DNA of 64,000 bases, taken from positions 310,001 to 374,000 of the forward strand of contig NZ_RAPQ01000011.1 of NCBI RefSeq assembly GCF_003610555.1, given 5' to 3'. A program made the translations under genes and the position numbers. The stretch comes from Marinifilum flexuosum (GTDB lineage: Bacteria > Bacteroidota > Bacteroidia > Bacteroidales > Marinifilaceae). The notes beneath the pieces are model-generated. The model was given only the letters and a program-made list of their open reading frames with translations. It was not told the DNA's origin and ran no database searches. Of the stretch, positions 1 to 7,228 are shown one piece after another. Position 1 is the stretch's first letter; every line of letters begins with the position of its first letter.

Positions 1-287
1 CTTACTGATAATGGGTATGTATTGTTTTTAAGCACATTCCCCATAATCATGTACTTGATACATTTTTCGTAGTATTCTTTTGTAATATCCAGCGATACGT
101 GTTCAACAACGCCCAATTGTTTGGTTCTATCTTCAATTTCAGCCAGTTCTTCATCGCTAAAACCACCTGTATTTCCTAATGCTGTGTACACATCCATCCC
201 CAACTCCTTAGAAAGGTAAAGTGCACAATATGTTGTATCTAATCCGCCGCTATATGCTAATACTACTTTTTTCTTATCTGTTGTCAT
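1..287 (-). CDS. argG: Argininosuccinate synthase, N-terminal part (cut by window edge)
   Basis: The minus strand from the ATG at 287 reads MTTDKKKVVLAYSGGLDTTY and continues open to base 1, about 95 codons. The AYSGGLDTT segment is the PP-loop (ATP pyrophosphatase) signature of argininosuccinate synthase, which joins citrulline and aspartate in arginine synthesis. The rest of the gene lies left of the window. It follows the acetyltransferase gene on the same strand with a 30-nt gap, so both are probably read from the attenuated promoter near 1561. Identity is clear from the PP-loop and the following GMDVYTALGNTGGFSDEEL-like text; only the C-terminal two thirds cannot be checked. Confidence 0.9.
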   Translation of the reverse strand, partial: MTTDKKKVVLAYSGGLDTTYCALYLSKELGMDVYTALGNTGGFSDEELAEIEDRTKQLGVVEHVSLDITKEYYEKCIKYMIMGNVLKNNTYPLSV

Positions 288-317
288 TGTTTTTTCTTTT
301 TAGATTGATTGAATTGT

Positions 318-905
318 TTATTTGCTTTCGTTTGGATTGGGTGTACCATTTTTACTCGGATTGAATAACATCCCTGTACAAAGGCACATTTTCCTATCCG
401 TTCTTTGCAGAATATCGTAGTTCACACAACTACTACATCCTTTCCAAAATGATTCATCAGCTGTTAATTCTGAGAATGTTACTGGTCTGTAACCCAAATC
501 CGAATTGATCTTCATTACAGGAAGGCTGGTGGTTAAACCAAAGATTTTAGCTTGAGGATATCGCTTCCTTGACAACTTAAATGCTTCTGCCTTGATTAAT
601 TTCGCTAATCCTACCGCTCTGTATTCCGGATCAACAATTAAACCTGAATTGGCAACATACTTACCATGTTCCCAGGTTTCTACATAACAGAATCCTATTA
701 CTTTAAAATCGTCAAAAGCAATGATAGCTTTTCCTTCCTGAATCTTTTGCACTAGGTACAAAGGATTTCTTTTTGCAATTCCGGTACCGCGAATTTTTGC
801 AGCCCTTTCAATCATATCACAAATTTCTGTCGCATAATCAATATGCCTTAAATCTGCTACAATGACACTTATTTTTTGCTCAACTTCCATTAATGTGTCT
901 ATCAT
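318..905 (-). CDS. GNAT-family N-acetyltransferase of the arginine cluster
   Basis: A 195-residue GNAT protein. The core shows the acetyl-CoA binding strand and loop around GLIVDPEYRAVGLAKLIKAE (about residues 88-107; the Q/RxxGxG/A loop is RAVGLA), followed by helix and strand elements typical of the fold. The C-terminal part has a Cys-rich stretch (CSSCVNYD, then MCLCTGM). In Bacteroidota a GNAT gene of this kind sits next to argG and is thought to make the N-acylated glutamate that starts arginine synthesis; that role is inferred from context. The start at 905 lies 10 nt after the stop of leader ORF 4; an in-frame Met six codons in is a possible alternative start. It is controlled by the Arg leader described below. 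Confidence 0.75.
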   Translation of the reverse strand: MIDTLMEVEQKISVIVADLRHIDYATEICDMIERAAKIRGTGIAKRNPLYLVQKIQEGKAIIAFDDFKVIGFCYVETWEHGKYVANSGLIVDPEYRAVGLAKLIKAEAFKLSRKRYPQAKIFGLTTSLPVMKINSDLGYRPVTFSELTADESFWKGCSSCVNYDILQRTDRKMCLCTGMLFNPSKNGTPNPNESK

Positions 906-915
906 TTGTTAGTCT

Positions 916-1056
916 CTAGGTTTCCCAAAATAATGCTACACCAGTAAGGCATAACCACTTGTTATTAATATCAATAAAGAATGTTTCTTTTAGTTTGCTG
1001 TTGTTTAAATTCCGAAACCATCGTCGTCGGAATTCTAAGGAGTTGTTTCTAATCAT
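916..1056 (-). CDS. Arg-rich leader peptide 4 (46 aa), just upstream of the GNAT gene
   Basis: Minus-strand ORF that starts MIRNNSLEFRRRWFRN and ends at a TAG 10 nt before the GNAT start. It holds an AGA, three consecutive CGA codons and a CGG within the first 15 codons. No T-tailed hairpin follows it, but TTCCG...CGGAA flanks the CGA run. It may act by translational coupling or ribosome stalling rather than by termination. Existence as a translated peptide is inferred from its matching the pattern of the three upstream leaders. Confidence 0.5.
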   Translation of the reverse strand: MIRNNSLEFRRRWFRNLNNSKLKETFFIDINNKWLCLTGVALFWET

Positions 1057-1071
1057 CTTATTTTGTTTTAA

Positions 1072-1224
1072 TTATTTCACACAAAAAAAGCCTACCGCAG
1101 GAACGGTAAGCTTAATACAGTTTATATATATCTGACAATCAGATACAGCAAGCTCATCCGTCCCTCCTGGGTAACAGTTACTTCGCAAATGGCGTCGGCT
1201 TTCTGTATAGATTATACTTTTCAT
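1072..1224 (-). CDS. Arg-codon leader ORF 3 (50 aa) running into its terminator
   Basis: Minus-strand ORF starting MKSIIYTESRRHLRSN: CGA-CGC and a further CGA at codons 10, 11 and 14. Unlike leaders 1 and 2 its reading frame continues through the terminator at 1083-1113 and stops at 1072, so a ribosome that is not stalled would enter the hairpin. Within it an ORF in another frame (ATGAGCTTGCTG, preceded by AGGAGGG) is also possible. The Arg run and the terminator behind it support a leader function; the exact stop is less certain. Confidence 0.45.
   Translation of the reverse strand: MKSIIYTESRRHLRSNCYPGGTDELAVSDCQIYINCIKLTVPAVGFFCVK
1083..1113 (-). terminator. Attenuator terminator 3
   Basis: On the minus strand the stem AAGCTTACCG / CGGTAGGCTT (10 bp with one G-U pair, 6-nt loop) is followed by seven T. 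It lies between leader ORFs 3 and 4, upstream of the acetyltransferase and argG genes. Confidence 0.8.
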
Positions 1225-1261
1225 TTTTATATTCTTTAATTCAATTGCTTTTCAATAGTTC

Positions 1262-1296
1262 AAAAAAAAGGCTTACCGGGAAAAACGGTAAGCCTT
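1262..1296 (-). terminator. Attenuator terminator 2
   Basis: Minus strand: perfect 11-bp stem AAGGCTTACCG / CGGTAAGCCTT with a short loop, then eight T. It begins about 20 nt after the stop of leader ORF 2. The stem core (GCTTACCG) is shared with terminator 3, which suggests the leader units arose by duplication. Confidence 0.85.
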
Positions 1297-1313
1297 CTAA
1301 ATATTGTTCTTAA

Positions 1314-1418
1314 TCATTGATTACACGACAACAAGACTAAATCCGCTTTCCCTAAAGGTGCGCTCATTCGTCGTCGTCGGATGTAAAACAATTGAATCAT
1401 TTGGTTTTTCTTATTCAT
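1314..1418 (-). CDS. Arg-rich leader peptide 2 (34 aa, four CGA codons in a row)
   Basis: Minus-strand ORF beginning MNKKNQMIQLFYIRRRRMSA. Codons 14-17 are CGA-CGA-CGA-CGA, a rare-codon Arg run, and the TGA stop is 18 nt before the perfect terminator 1262-1296. This is the classic arrangement of a transcription attenuator leader peptide: Arg-tRNA shortage would stall the ribosome in the run and alter folding of the downstream hairpin. Confidence 0.65.
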   Translation of the reverse strand: MNKKNQMIQLFYIRRRRMSAPLGKADLVLLSCNQ

Positions 1419-1426
1419 TAAATTTC

Positions 1427-1452
1427 AAAAAAAAACTTTCCGAATTGGAAAG
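1427..1452 (-). terminator. Attenuator terminator 1
   Basis: Minus strand: CTTTCC-AATTC-GGAAAG hairpin (6 bp) followed by nine T. It is weaker than terminators 2 and 3 but lies at the same place relative to leader ORF 1 (about 36 nt after its stop). Confidence 0.65.
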
Positions 1453-1487
1453 CTTGGAAAAAATCATACCAACACTTGTCCTTATCG

Positions 1488-1538
1488 TTACAATAAAGAT
1501 CTTAAAATGCGTCGTCGAATGATTAATACTTTTTCCAT
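1488..1538 (-). CDS. Arg-rich leader peptide 1 (16 aa)
   Basis: Minus-strand ORF MEKVLIIRRRILRSLL with CGA-CGA-CGC at codons 8-10 and AGA at 13. Its ATG lies about 17 nt from the expected transcription start of the promoter at 1561-1568, and a hairpin with a T tail follows. Position, size and the Arg run make it the first of four tandem leader peptides of the arginine operon. Confidence 0.65.
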   Translation of the reverse strand: MEKVLIIRRRILRSLL

Positions 1539-1560
1539 GTTTCTTTTGATTTGTTGGACA

Positions 1561-1568
1561 CAAAGATA
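1561..1568 (-). promoter_or_regulatory. Promoter -7 box of the arginine operon
   Basis: Minus strand TATCTTTG, an exact match to the Bacteroidota -7 consensus TAnnTTTG. Initiation about 6 nt downstream would give a start near 1555, just before leader ORF 1. No clear -33 TTTG is present at the usual distance. Confidence 0.6.
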
Positions 1569-1899
1569 AGGGCAAAAAATATTAAAATCCTAATGAAAAA
1601 GTATTTTTTTTACAATACTCTATTTTGAAAACCTTTGCGTAAGAAAAACTGAAATAAATTACTAATACCCCATTAAAAAGCAAGGGTAAAGATTTGATTA
1701 TCTTGCTTTATAGCACCTTTTAGCATATACACCTTCTACATGTAGACAACAATTAAAGATACATTAGTCTTTTTTTATGTTCTCACTCATAGCTTAATTA
1801 ATGATTTTTAACACTTTAAATGTTGATTTTTTTCAAACCATTTATAAATTACGTCGTAGAATTGCTTTAGTTGTCAAAAATTAAATAGTTGAAATCATT
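1569..1899. other. AT-rich divergent intergenic region
   Basis: Between the arginine leader (leftward) and the small membrane-protein gene at 1900 (rightward). It is strongly AT-rich and holds no open frame with coding character. I see no clear promoter for the rightward gene. Confidence 0.6.
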
Positions 1900-2175
1900 A
1901 TGGAGTGGAAAAAAATTGTTGGGTTTGTGTTGTTTGGTTTAGCTGTTGTTACTTTTATTCTTACTTTCTCCTTTCCTTTTATTCTTGCCGGAACTAAAAA
2001 AGTTGTTTTCTTAACTGCTTCTGTTTACGTCTTAAATAAAGTATTCTTTTATTCTTCTTTGTATATTTTGGGTCAGCAATTCATTACAAAGATTGGCAAG
2101 TATCTTCCTAAATGGATTGAAAAGAAACTTCTTAAAATTTTAAGAGTTCAACCAGTTGTTGAAACTACAAAATAA
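1900..2175 (+). CDS. Small two-helix membrane protein (transporter-suffix-like)
   Basis: A 91-residue protein with two predicted membrane helices (about residues 5-30 and 35-58) and a basic C-terminal tail (KIGKYLPKWIEKKLLKILR). The layout, two helices then a Y/L-P-K-W turn, resembles the transporter-suffix domain family of small proteins of unknown function; this is a resemblance only. It stands alone between the divergent arginine operon and gltB, and an intrinsic terminator follows at 2213-2238, so it is a single-gene unit. Confidence 0.65.
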   Translation: MEWKKIVGFVLFGLAVVTFILTFSFPFILAGTKKVVFLTASVYVLNKVFFYSSLYILGQQFITKIGKYLPKWIEKKLLKILRVQPVVETTK

Positions 2176-2212
2176 TGTTCGACCATTTGAATATTAAAAT
2201 GCTGTCGGTATT

Positions 2213-2238
2213 AATATCCTTTTTTAGGATATTTTTTT
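2213..2238 (+). terminator. Intrinsic terminator after the small membrane-protein gene
   Basis: Stem AATATCCT / AGGATATT with a T5 loop, then a run of T from 2232 to 2238. Confidence 0.8.
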
Positions 2239-2407
2239 GCCCAACTATCACTTAACATTAATTTTAAATTAGTATTTTAGGTGTTCTATTAAGCTTTCAG
2301 ATAGGAAGTTTTGTAATCAACTGAATATCACGAAAACCTTTGCAAGAAAAAAATATGACTTTTTTCAGGTTTTAAAACGTTTCCGAAGATGAACTAAACA
2401 ATAATAG

Positions 2408-2439
2408 TTGTTTAAAAGCATTTTTTTAAGCTATATTTG
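2408..2439 (+). promoter_or_regulatory. gltBD promoter
   Basis: -7 box TATATTTG at 2432-2439 (consensus TAnnTTTG) with TTG at 2408-2410, 21 nt upstream, as the -33 element. The start would be near 2446 and leaves a 5' leader of about 170 nt before gltB. Confidence 0.6.
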
Positions 2440-2497
2440 TTGCAACGGATTAGACAAGCTTAAATTTTTATCACTACATTTTTAGAATGAATTCTTA

Positions 2498-2578
2498 AAA
2501 GACAGCGACAATCGGATTCATTGTGTCGCTACTGATTAGTAAAGAAAGTTGGGGACTTTTTCATTAATCAGTGTCTTC
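2498..2578 (+). promoter_or_regulatory. Structured RNA leader of gltB (three-way junction)
   Basis: Three nested helices close without gaps: P1 AAGACA (2499-2504) / TGTCTT (2572-2577); P2 GCGACA (2505-2510) / TGTCGC (2524-2529); P3 CTGATTA (2532-2538) / TAATCAG (2565-2571), with an inner AAAGT / ACTTT hairpin. Only two unpaired bases lie in the junction. It sits in the predicted 5' leader of gltB, 16 nt before a tiny ORF. I do not recognise it as a known riboswitch. Confidence 0.45.
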
Positions 2579-2592
2579 TAAAAAGAAAAATC

Positions 2593-2613
2593 ATGTCCTG
2601 GCTTCGCACTTAA
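2593..2613 (+). CDS. Upstream ORF of gltB (6 aa)
   Basis: ATG TCC TGG CTT CGC ACT TAA encodes MSWLRT and ends 3 nt before the gltB start codon. It follows directly on the junction RNA at 2498-2578. It could couple translation of gltB to the leader fold; it may also be chance. Confidence 0.3.
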   Translation: MSWLRT

Positions 2614-2616
2614 ATA

Positions 2617-5600
2617 ATGCCTATGCGAAACCTAAGACCAAGCCGACAGGGTCTGTACGACCCGATGAATGAACATGACAATTGTGGAATTGGCTTTGTA
2701 GCCAATATTAAAGGAAAAAAATCGTACGAAATTATTACGCGCGGTCTGGAAGTTCTATGCAATATGGAACACAGGGGTGCTCGTGGTGCCGATAATGTAA
2801 GTGGAGACGGTGCTGGTATCTTAATGCAAGTACCACACAACTTTTACAAGAAAATCGGTATTAAACTGCCATTACCTGGAAAATATGGTACTGGCTTAAT
2901 ATTCTTGCCTCAAGACGAAGCAGAAGAAAAATTCTGTATTGAAGTTTTAATTCAAATTCTGGAAGAAGAAGGATTGGAATTTCTTCAATTACGTGATGTG
3001 CCTACTGACACTAACGCAATTGGGGAAATTGCAAGACAATCAGAGCCAGTAATTAAGCAAATCTTTGTTGGCGGAAACTACGAACAAGATGATTTGGAAC
3101 GTCGTTTGTATCTTGCCAGAAAACAAGCAGAAAGCTATGTTAGAGCAACCAAGATGAAAGAAAAGGAGATGTTTTACATACCAAGTTTATCATCCAAGGT
3201 ACTTGTTTACAAAGGAATGTTTGCCAGTGACCAACTGGGAAAATACTTTGGAGATTTACAGGATCCGAGAATGGAGTCTGCCATTGCTATGGTACACTCA
3301 AGGTTTAGTACTAATACCTTCCCTTCGTGGGATTTGGCGCAACCTTTCCGCATTGTTGCTCATAATGGTGAGATTAACACCATTAAAGGAAACAGATTGT
3401 GGATGCAAGCTCGCGAATCACTTCTTAAATCAGAATTGTATGGTGAGGATATCAAGAAATTATTCCCTGTTGTAGAACCAAATAAAAGTGACTCAGCATC
3501 TTTTGACAATGTATTGGAATTCTTATTCTTGACAGGCAGAAGTTTACCTCATGCCTTAAGTATGATGGTGCCTGAATCATGGAATGAAAAGAATCCAATT
3601 CCAGATAGTTTAAAGGCCTTTTATGAGTACCACTCAACTTTTATGGAACCTTGGGATGGTCCTGCATCTTTGGTATTCTCTGATGGTAGATACATTGGAG
3701 GAACCTTGGATAGAAACGGATTGCGTCCATCTCGTTATGTCATTACTCAGGATGATATGATTGTTATGGGCTCGGAAGTTGGAATCCAAAACTTTAAAGC
3801 AGAAGAAATCAAGGAAAAAGGAAGATTACGTCCTGGTAAATTACTGTTAGTAGATACTCAATTGGGGATTATTATTCCTGATCAGGAAGTAAAATCGCAA
3901 TTGACCTATAGAAATCCATATCAGAATTGGCTAAAAGAGAATAGATTAGATCTTAAAGCAATTCCTGTAGAAAAAAGGATGCCGTCAGATATCGGAGATC
4001 ATTTTGAAGTTTGCAAAGATGTATTTGGTTATTCCAAAGAGGATTTTGAGAGAATTATTTTACCTATGGCTACAGGTGGTCAAGAGCCTGTTGGATCAAT
4101 GGGTAATGATTCTCCTATTCCAGCATTATCCGAAAAGCCTCATTTACTTTTCAACTATTTCCGTCAACTTTTTGCACAAGTTACCAATCCACCTATTGAT
4201 TCGATTCGTGAGAATTTGGTAATGGATTTGACTAACTATATTGGAGCAGTTCAAAAGAATCTTTTGGATGAGACACCACAGCATTGTAAGTTGATTCGTT
4301 TTAAAAGTCCACTGATTACTAATACAGATCTTGGAAAAATCAAGAAACTGAGACATGAAGAATTTAGACATGCAACACTTGATATGTTATTCAAGGCGGC
4401 AGATAATGGACAAGGGCTTGAAGATGCTTTAGATTCTCTTTGTAAGCTTGCAGAAAAGGCTGTAGATGATCAAAAGAACTATATCATTCTTACAGATAGA
4501 AATGTAAGAAAAACAATGGCACCTATTCCTGTTTTGTTAGCAGTTGCTGCTGTTCACCATCACTTAATCAAGAAGCGTAAGAGAATGCAAATTGGTTTGG
4601 TTGTTGAAACAGGAGAAGCTCGAGAGGTGAATCATTTTGCATTGCTAATTGCCTATGGTGCAAGCGTTATAAATCCTTACATGAGTTATGCCGTAATTGA
4701 TAAGCTTGTAAAAGAAGGTAGAATTAGCTTAGAATATAAGTCAGCACGTAAAAACTATATCAAATCTGTTGATAAAGGATTGCTTAAAGTAATGTCGAAA
4801 ATGGGAATCTCGACCATTGGAAGTTACTTGGGAGCACAAATTTACGAAGCATTAGGTATCAGCAATGATGTAATCAGCAAGTATTTTACAGGTACTGCAT
4901 CCCGAATTGGTGGGGTTGGCTTAAAAGAAATCTCTGAGGAAATGTTATGCCATCATAAGAAAGCATTTACAGAGAAAAATCCTTTTGAAAATCAGGACTT
5001 ATTAACCAACAATGGAAGTATTCACTACCGTAAGAATGGTGAGAAACACAGTTGGAATCCAGAATCAATTGGATTATTACAGTGGTCGACAAGAACAAAT
5101 AACTATGCAAAATATAAGGAGTATTCTAAATTAGTTGATACTGAAACAAGAAATCCAAACTTCTTGCGTGGATATTTCGATTTCAAATCAAATCCGATTG
5201 ATATTACTGAAGTTGAGGCTATAGAAAATATCATGAAGCGATTCTGTACAGGTGCAATGTCTTATGGATCTATTTCCAAGGAGGCACATGAGGCACTGGC
5301 AATCGCCATGAATAAGATCGGTGGTAGAAGTAATACTGGTGAAGGTGGAGAAAGTTCCAAAAGATTCTTCTCTAGTGCACGTAGTTCCATCAAACAAATT
5401 GCTTCTGGTCGATTTGGTGTGAACACTGGCTATTTGGTAAATGCTGATGAGTTACAAATTAAAGTAGCTCAAGGTGCTAAACCTGGAGAAGGTGGACAGT
5501 TACCTGGATTTAAGGTGGATAAGATTATTGCCAAGTTGAGAAATTCAACACCTGGAATTACCTTGATCTCTCCTCCTCCACACCACGATATTTATTCGAT

Positions 5601-7143
5601 TGAGGATTTGGCACAGTTGATTTATGATTTAAAGAATGTGAATCCAACGGCATGTGTAAGTGTGAAATTGGTATCAGAAAATGGAGTTGGTACTGTAGCC
5701 GCTGGCGTTGCGAAAGCTAACGCTGATTTAATTGTAATTAGTGGTGCTGAAGGTGGAACAGGTGCAAGTCCATTGAGTTCTATTAAAAATGCAGGTTTAC
5801 CTGTAGAACTTGGGCTAGCTGAAGCTCAGCAGACATTGGTGCTTAATGACCTTAGAGGAAGAATTAAGCTACAAACCGATGGACAGTTGAAAACTGGTAG
5901 AGACATAGTTTCCATGGCTTTATTAGGAGCTGAAGAATTTGGTTTTGCTACAAGTGCACTTGTTGTACTAGGTTGTGTAATGATGCGTAAGTGTCACCTA
6001 AATACATGTCCTGTTGGGATTGCAACTCAAAATAAAGAATTACGAGAAAAATTCCTTGGACGCTCGGAATGGGTAGTTAACTTCTTCACTTTCCTTGCAG
6101 AGGAATGTCGTGAATTAATGGCTGAACTTGGAGTTCGTAAGTTTGATGATTTGGTTGGTAGATCTGATCTATTAGTAAAACGCAAGGATATCAAGAAATG
6201 GAAAGCTGATACAGTTGATATTCAAAACTTATTACACCTACCAGAAACAGACGGACATGAACTGTGTGGTGTTAATGCAACAATTAAATCGATTGGTGAA
6301 GTATTGGATCATGAACTAATTAAACAAGCTGAAAAAGCCTTACACGATGGTGAAAAAGTATGGATTGATTCTAAAATAAAGAATACCGATCGTACAACAG
6401 GCGCCATGTTATCAGGTAAAGTTGCGGCTTTAAAACCAAAACGAGAATTAGAAGAGGATACCATATATTGTCGATTTAGAGGCTCTGCAGGACAAAGTTT
6501 TGCAGCATTCCTTGAGAAAGGTATCACATTTAAATTGGAAGGTGATTCCAACGATTATTTCGGAAAAGGTCTTTCAGGAGGTAAAATTGTAGTACAACCA
6601 CCAAACAAAACAATCTTCAAACCAGAGAAGCAGATTATTATAGGTAATACTGCAATGTACGGTGCAACAAATGGTGAAGCCTACATCAGAGGTATGGCAG
6701 GTGAAAGATTTTGCGTAAGAAACTCTGGTGCTAAAGCGGTAGTTGAAGGCGTTGGTGATCATGGTTGTGAATACATGACTGGTGGACGAGTTGTAATTCT
6801 TGGACCTACTGGTAGAAATTTTGCTGCAGGTATGAGTGGTGGTATTGCTTATGTCTTGAATATGGAAGGTCAATTGGACTACTTCTGTAATCAAAGTTTA
6901 GTATCTCTTGAACCAGTAGAAAATTTACAAGATATTCATGAGTTACAAGGCATGATACATCAACATTTACTTCTAACTCAAAGTAGTGTTGCCTCTAAAG
7001 TTTTAACTCACTGGGAAGAATATCTTCCTCACTTTGTTAAGGTAATTCCTTACGAATACAAGAAAGTATTGGAAGAGAAGAAACTGAAGAAGATTCGTCG
7101 CAAGCTAAAGCAGGCGCAATCACAAACAGAGGTGCATGAGTAA
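2617..7143 (+). CDS. gltB: Glutamate synthase large subunit
   Basis: A 1508-residue protein, full family length. It transfers the amide of glutamine to 2-oxoglutarate using electrons from GltD. The N-terminal Ntn amidotransferase begins at Cys23 in EHDNCGIGF, so the first 22 residues are a cleaved propeptide. The central and FMN synthase domains carry the glycine-rich GEGGE and GAEGGTGASP loops, and the 3Fe-4S cysteines are in CVMMRKCHLNTCPVG (C-x5-C-x4-C). The C-terminal GXGXG beta-helix domain is present (GNTAMYGATNGEAYIRG). The chosen start leaves a short propeptide as usual. gltD follows 85 nt later on the same strand. Expression is probably controlled through the structured leader upstream. 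Confidence 0.97.
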   Translation: MPMRNLRPSRQGLYDPMNEHDNCGIGFVANIKGKKSYEIITRGLEVLCNMEHRGARGADNVSGDGAGILMQVPHNFYKKIGIKLPLPGKYGTGLIFLPQDEAEEKFCIEVLIQILEEEGLEFLQLRDVPTDTNAIGEIARQSEPVIKQIFVGGNYEQDDLERRLYLARKQAESYVRATKMKEKEMFYIPSLSSKVLVYKGMFASDQLGKYFGDLQDPRMESAIAMVHSRFSTNTFPSWDLAQPFRIVAHNGEINTIKGNRLWMQARESLLKSELYGEDIKKLFPVVEPNKSDSASFDNVLEFLFLTGRSLPHALSMMVPESWNEKNPIPDSLKAFYEYHSTFMEPWDGPASLVFSDGRYIGGTLDRNGLRPSRYVITQDDMIVMGSEVGIQNFKAEEIKEKGRLRPGKLLLVDTQLGIIIPDQEVKSQLTYRNPYQNWLKENRLDLKAIPVEKRMPSDIGDHFEVCKDVFGYSKEDFERIILPMATGGQEPVGSMGNDSPIPALSEKPHLLFNYFRQLFAQVTNPPIDSIRENLVMDLTNYIGAVQKNLLDETPQHCKLIRFKSPLITNTDLGKIKKLRHEEFRHATLDMLFKAADNGQGLEDALDSLCKLAEKAVDDQKNYIILTDRNVRKTMAPIPVLLAVAAVHHHLIKKRKRMQIGLVVETGEAREVNHFALLIAYGASVINPYMSYAVIDKLVKEGRISLEYKSARKNYIKSVDKGLLKVMSKMGISTIGSYLGAQIYEALGISNDVISKYFTGTASRIGGVGLKEISEEMLCHHKKAFTEKNPFENQDLLTNNGSIHYRKNGEKHSWNPESIGLLQWSTRTNNYAKYKEYSKLVDTETRNPNFLRGYFDFKSNPIDITEVEAIENIMKRFCTGAMSYGSISKEAHEALAIAMNKIGGRSNTGEGGESSKRFFSSARSSIKQIASGRFGVNTGYLVNADELQIKVAQGAKPGEGGQLPGFKVDKIIAKLRNSTPGITLISPPPHHDIYSIEDLAQLIYDLKNVNPTACVSVKLVSENGVGTVAAGVAKANADLIVISGAEGGTGASPLSSIKNAGLPVELGLAEAQQTLVLNDLRGRIKLQTDGQLKTGRDIVSMALLGAEEFGFATSALVVLGCVMMRKCHLNTCPVGIATQNKELREKFLGRSEWVVNFFTFLAEECRELMAELGVRKFDDLVGRSDLLVKRKDIKKWKADTVDIQNLLHLPETDGHELCGVNATIKSIGEVLDHELIKQAEKALHDGEKVWIDSKIKNTDRTTGAMLSGKVAALKPKRELEEDTIYCRFRGSAGQSFAAFLEKGITFKLEGDSNDYFGKGLSGGKIVVQPPNKTIFKPEKQIIIGNTAMYGATNGEAYIRGMAGERFCVRNSGAKAVVEGVGDHGCEYMTGGRVVILGPTGRNFAAGMSGGIAYVLNMEGQLDYFCNQSLVSLEPVENLQDIHELQGMIHQHLLLTQSSVASKVLTHWEEYLPHFVKVIPYEYKKVLEEKKLKKIRRKLKQAQSQTEVHE

Positions 7144-7159
7144 ATCAATGAACAGTGAA

Positions 7160-7200
7160 CAGTTATCAATGAACAATACTGTTTTTCGGATTGATAACTG
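7160..7200 (+). repeat. Hairpin of a dispersed repeat between gltB and gltD
   Basis: CAGTTATCAAT (7160-7170) pairs with ATTGATAACTG (7190-7200), 11 bp with a 19-nt loop. The flanking text AACAGTGAACAG recurs at 17303-17332 and 54637-54668, so this is a member of a small dispersed repeat family rather than a gltBD-specific signal. Confidence 0.6.
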
Positions 7201-7228
7201 GTTACTGATAACTGAAAATTGAAAGATT

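Noticed and set aside
1117-1152. ORF MSLLYLIVRYI with a strong AGGAGG site inside leader 3
   Set aside because: Possible, but such sites are rarely used in this phylum and the overlapping frame with the Arg codons explains the leader better.
1304-1522. Plus-strand open frame of 72 codons
   Set aside because: It is the complement of the Arg leader region; the minus-strand features explain the sequence.
6574-6894. Minus-strand open frame of 106 codons within gltB
   Set aside because: Shadow of gltB; low-complexity Ser/Thr composition and no promoter.
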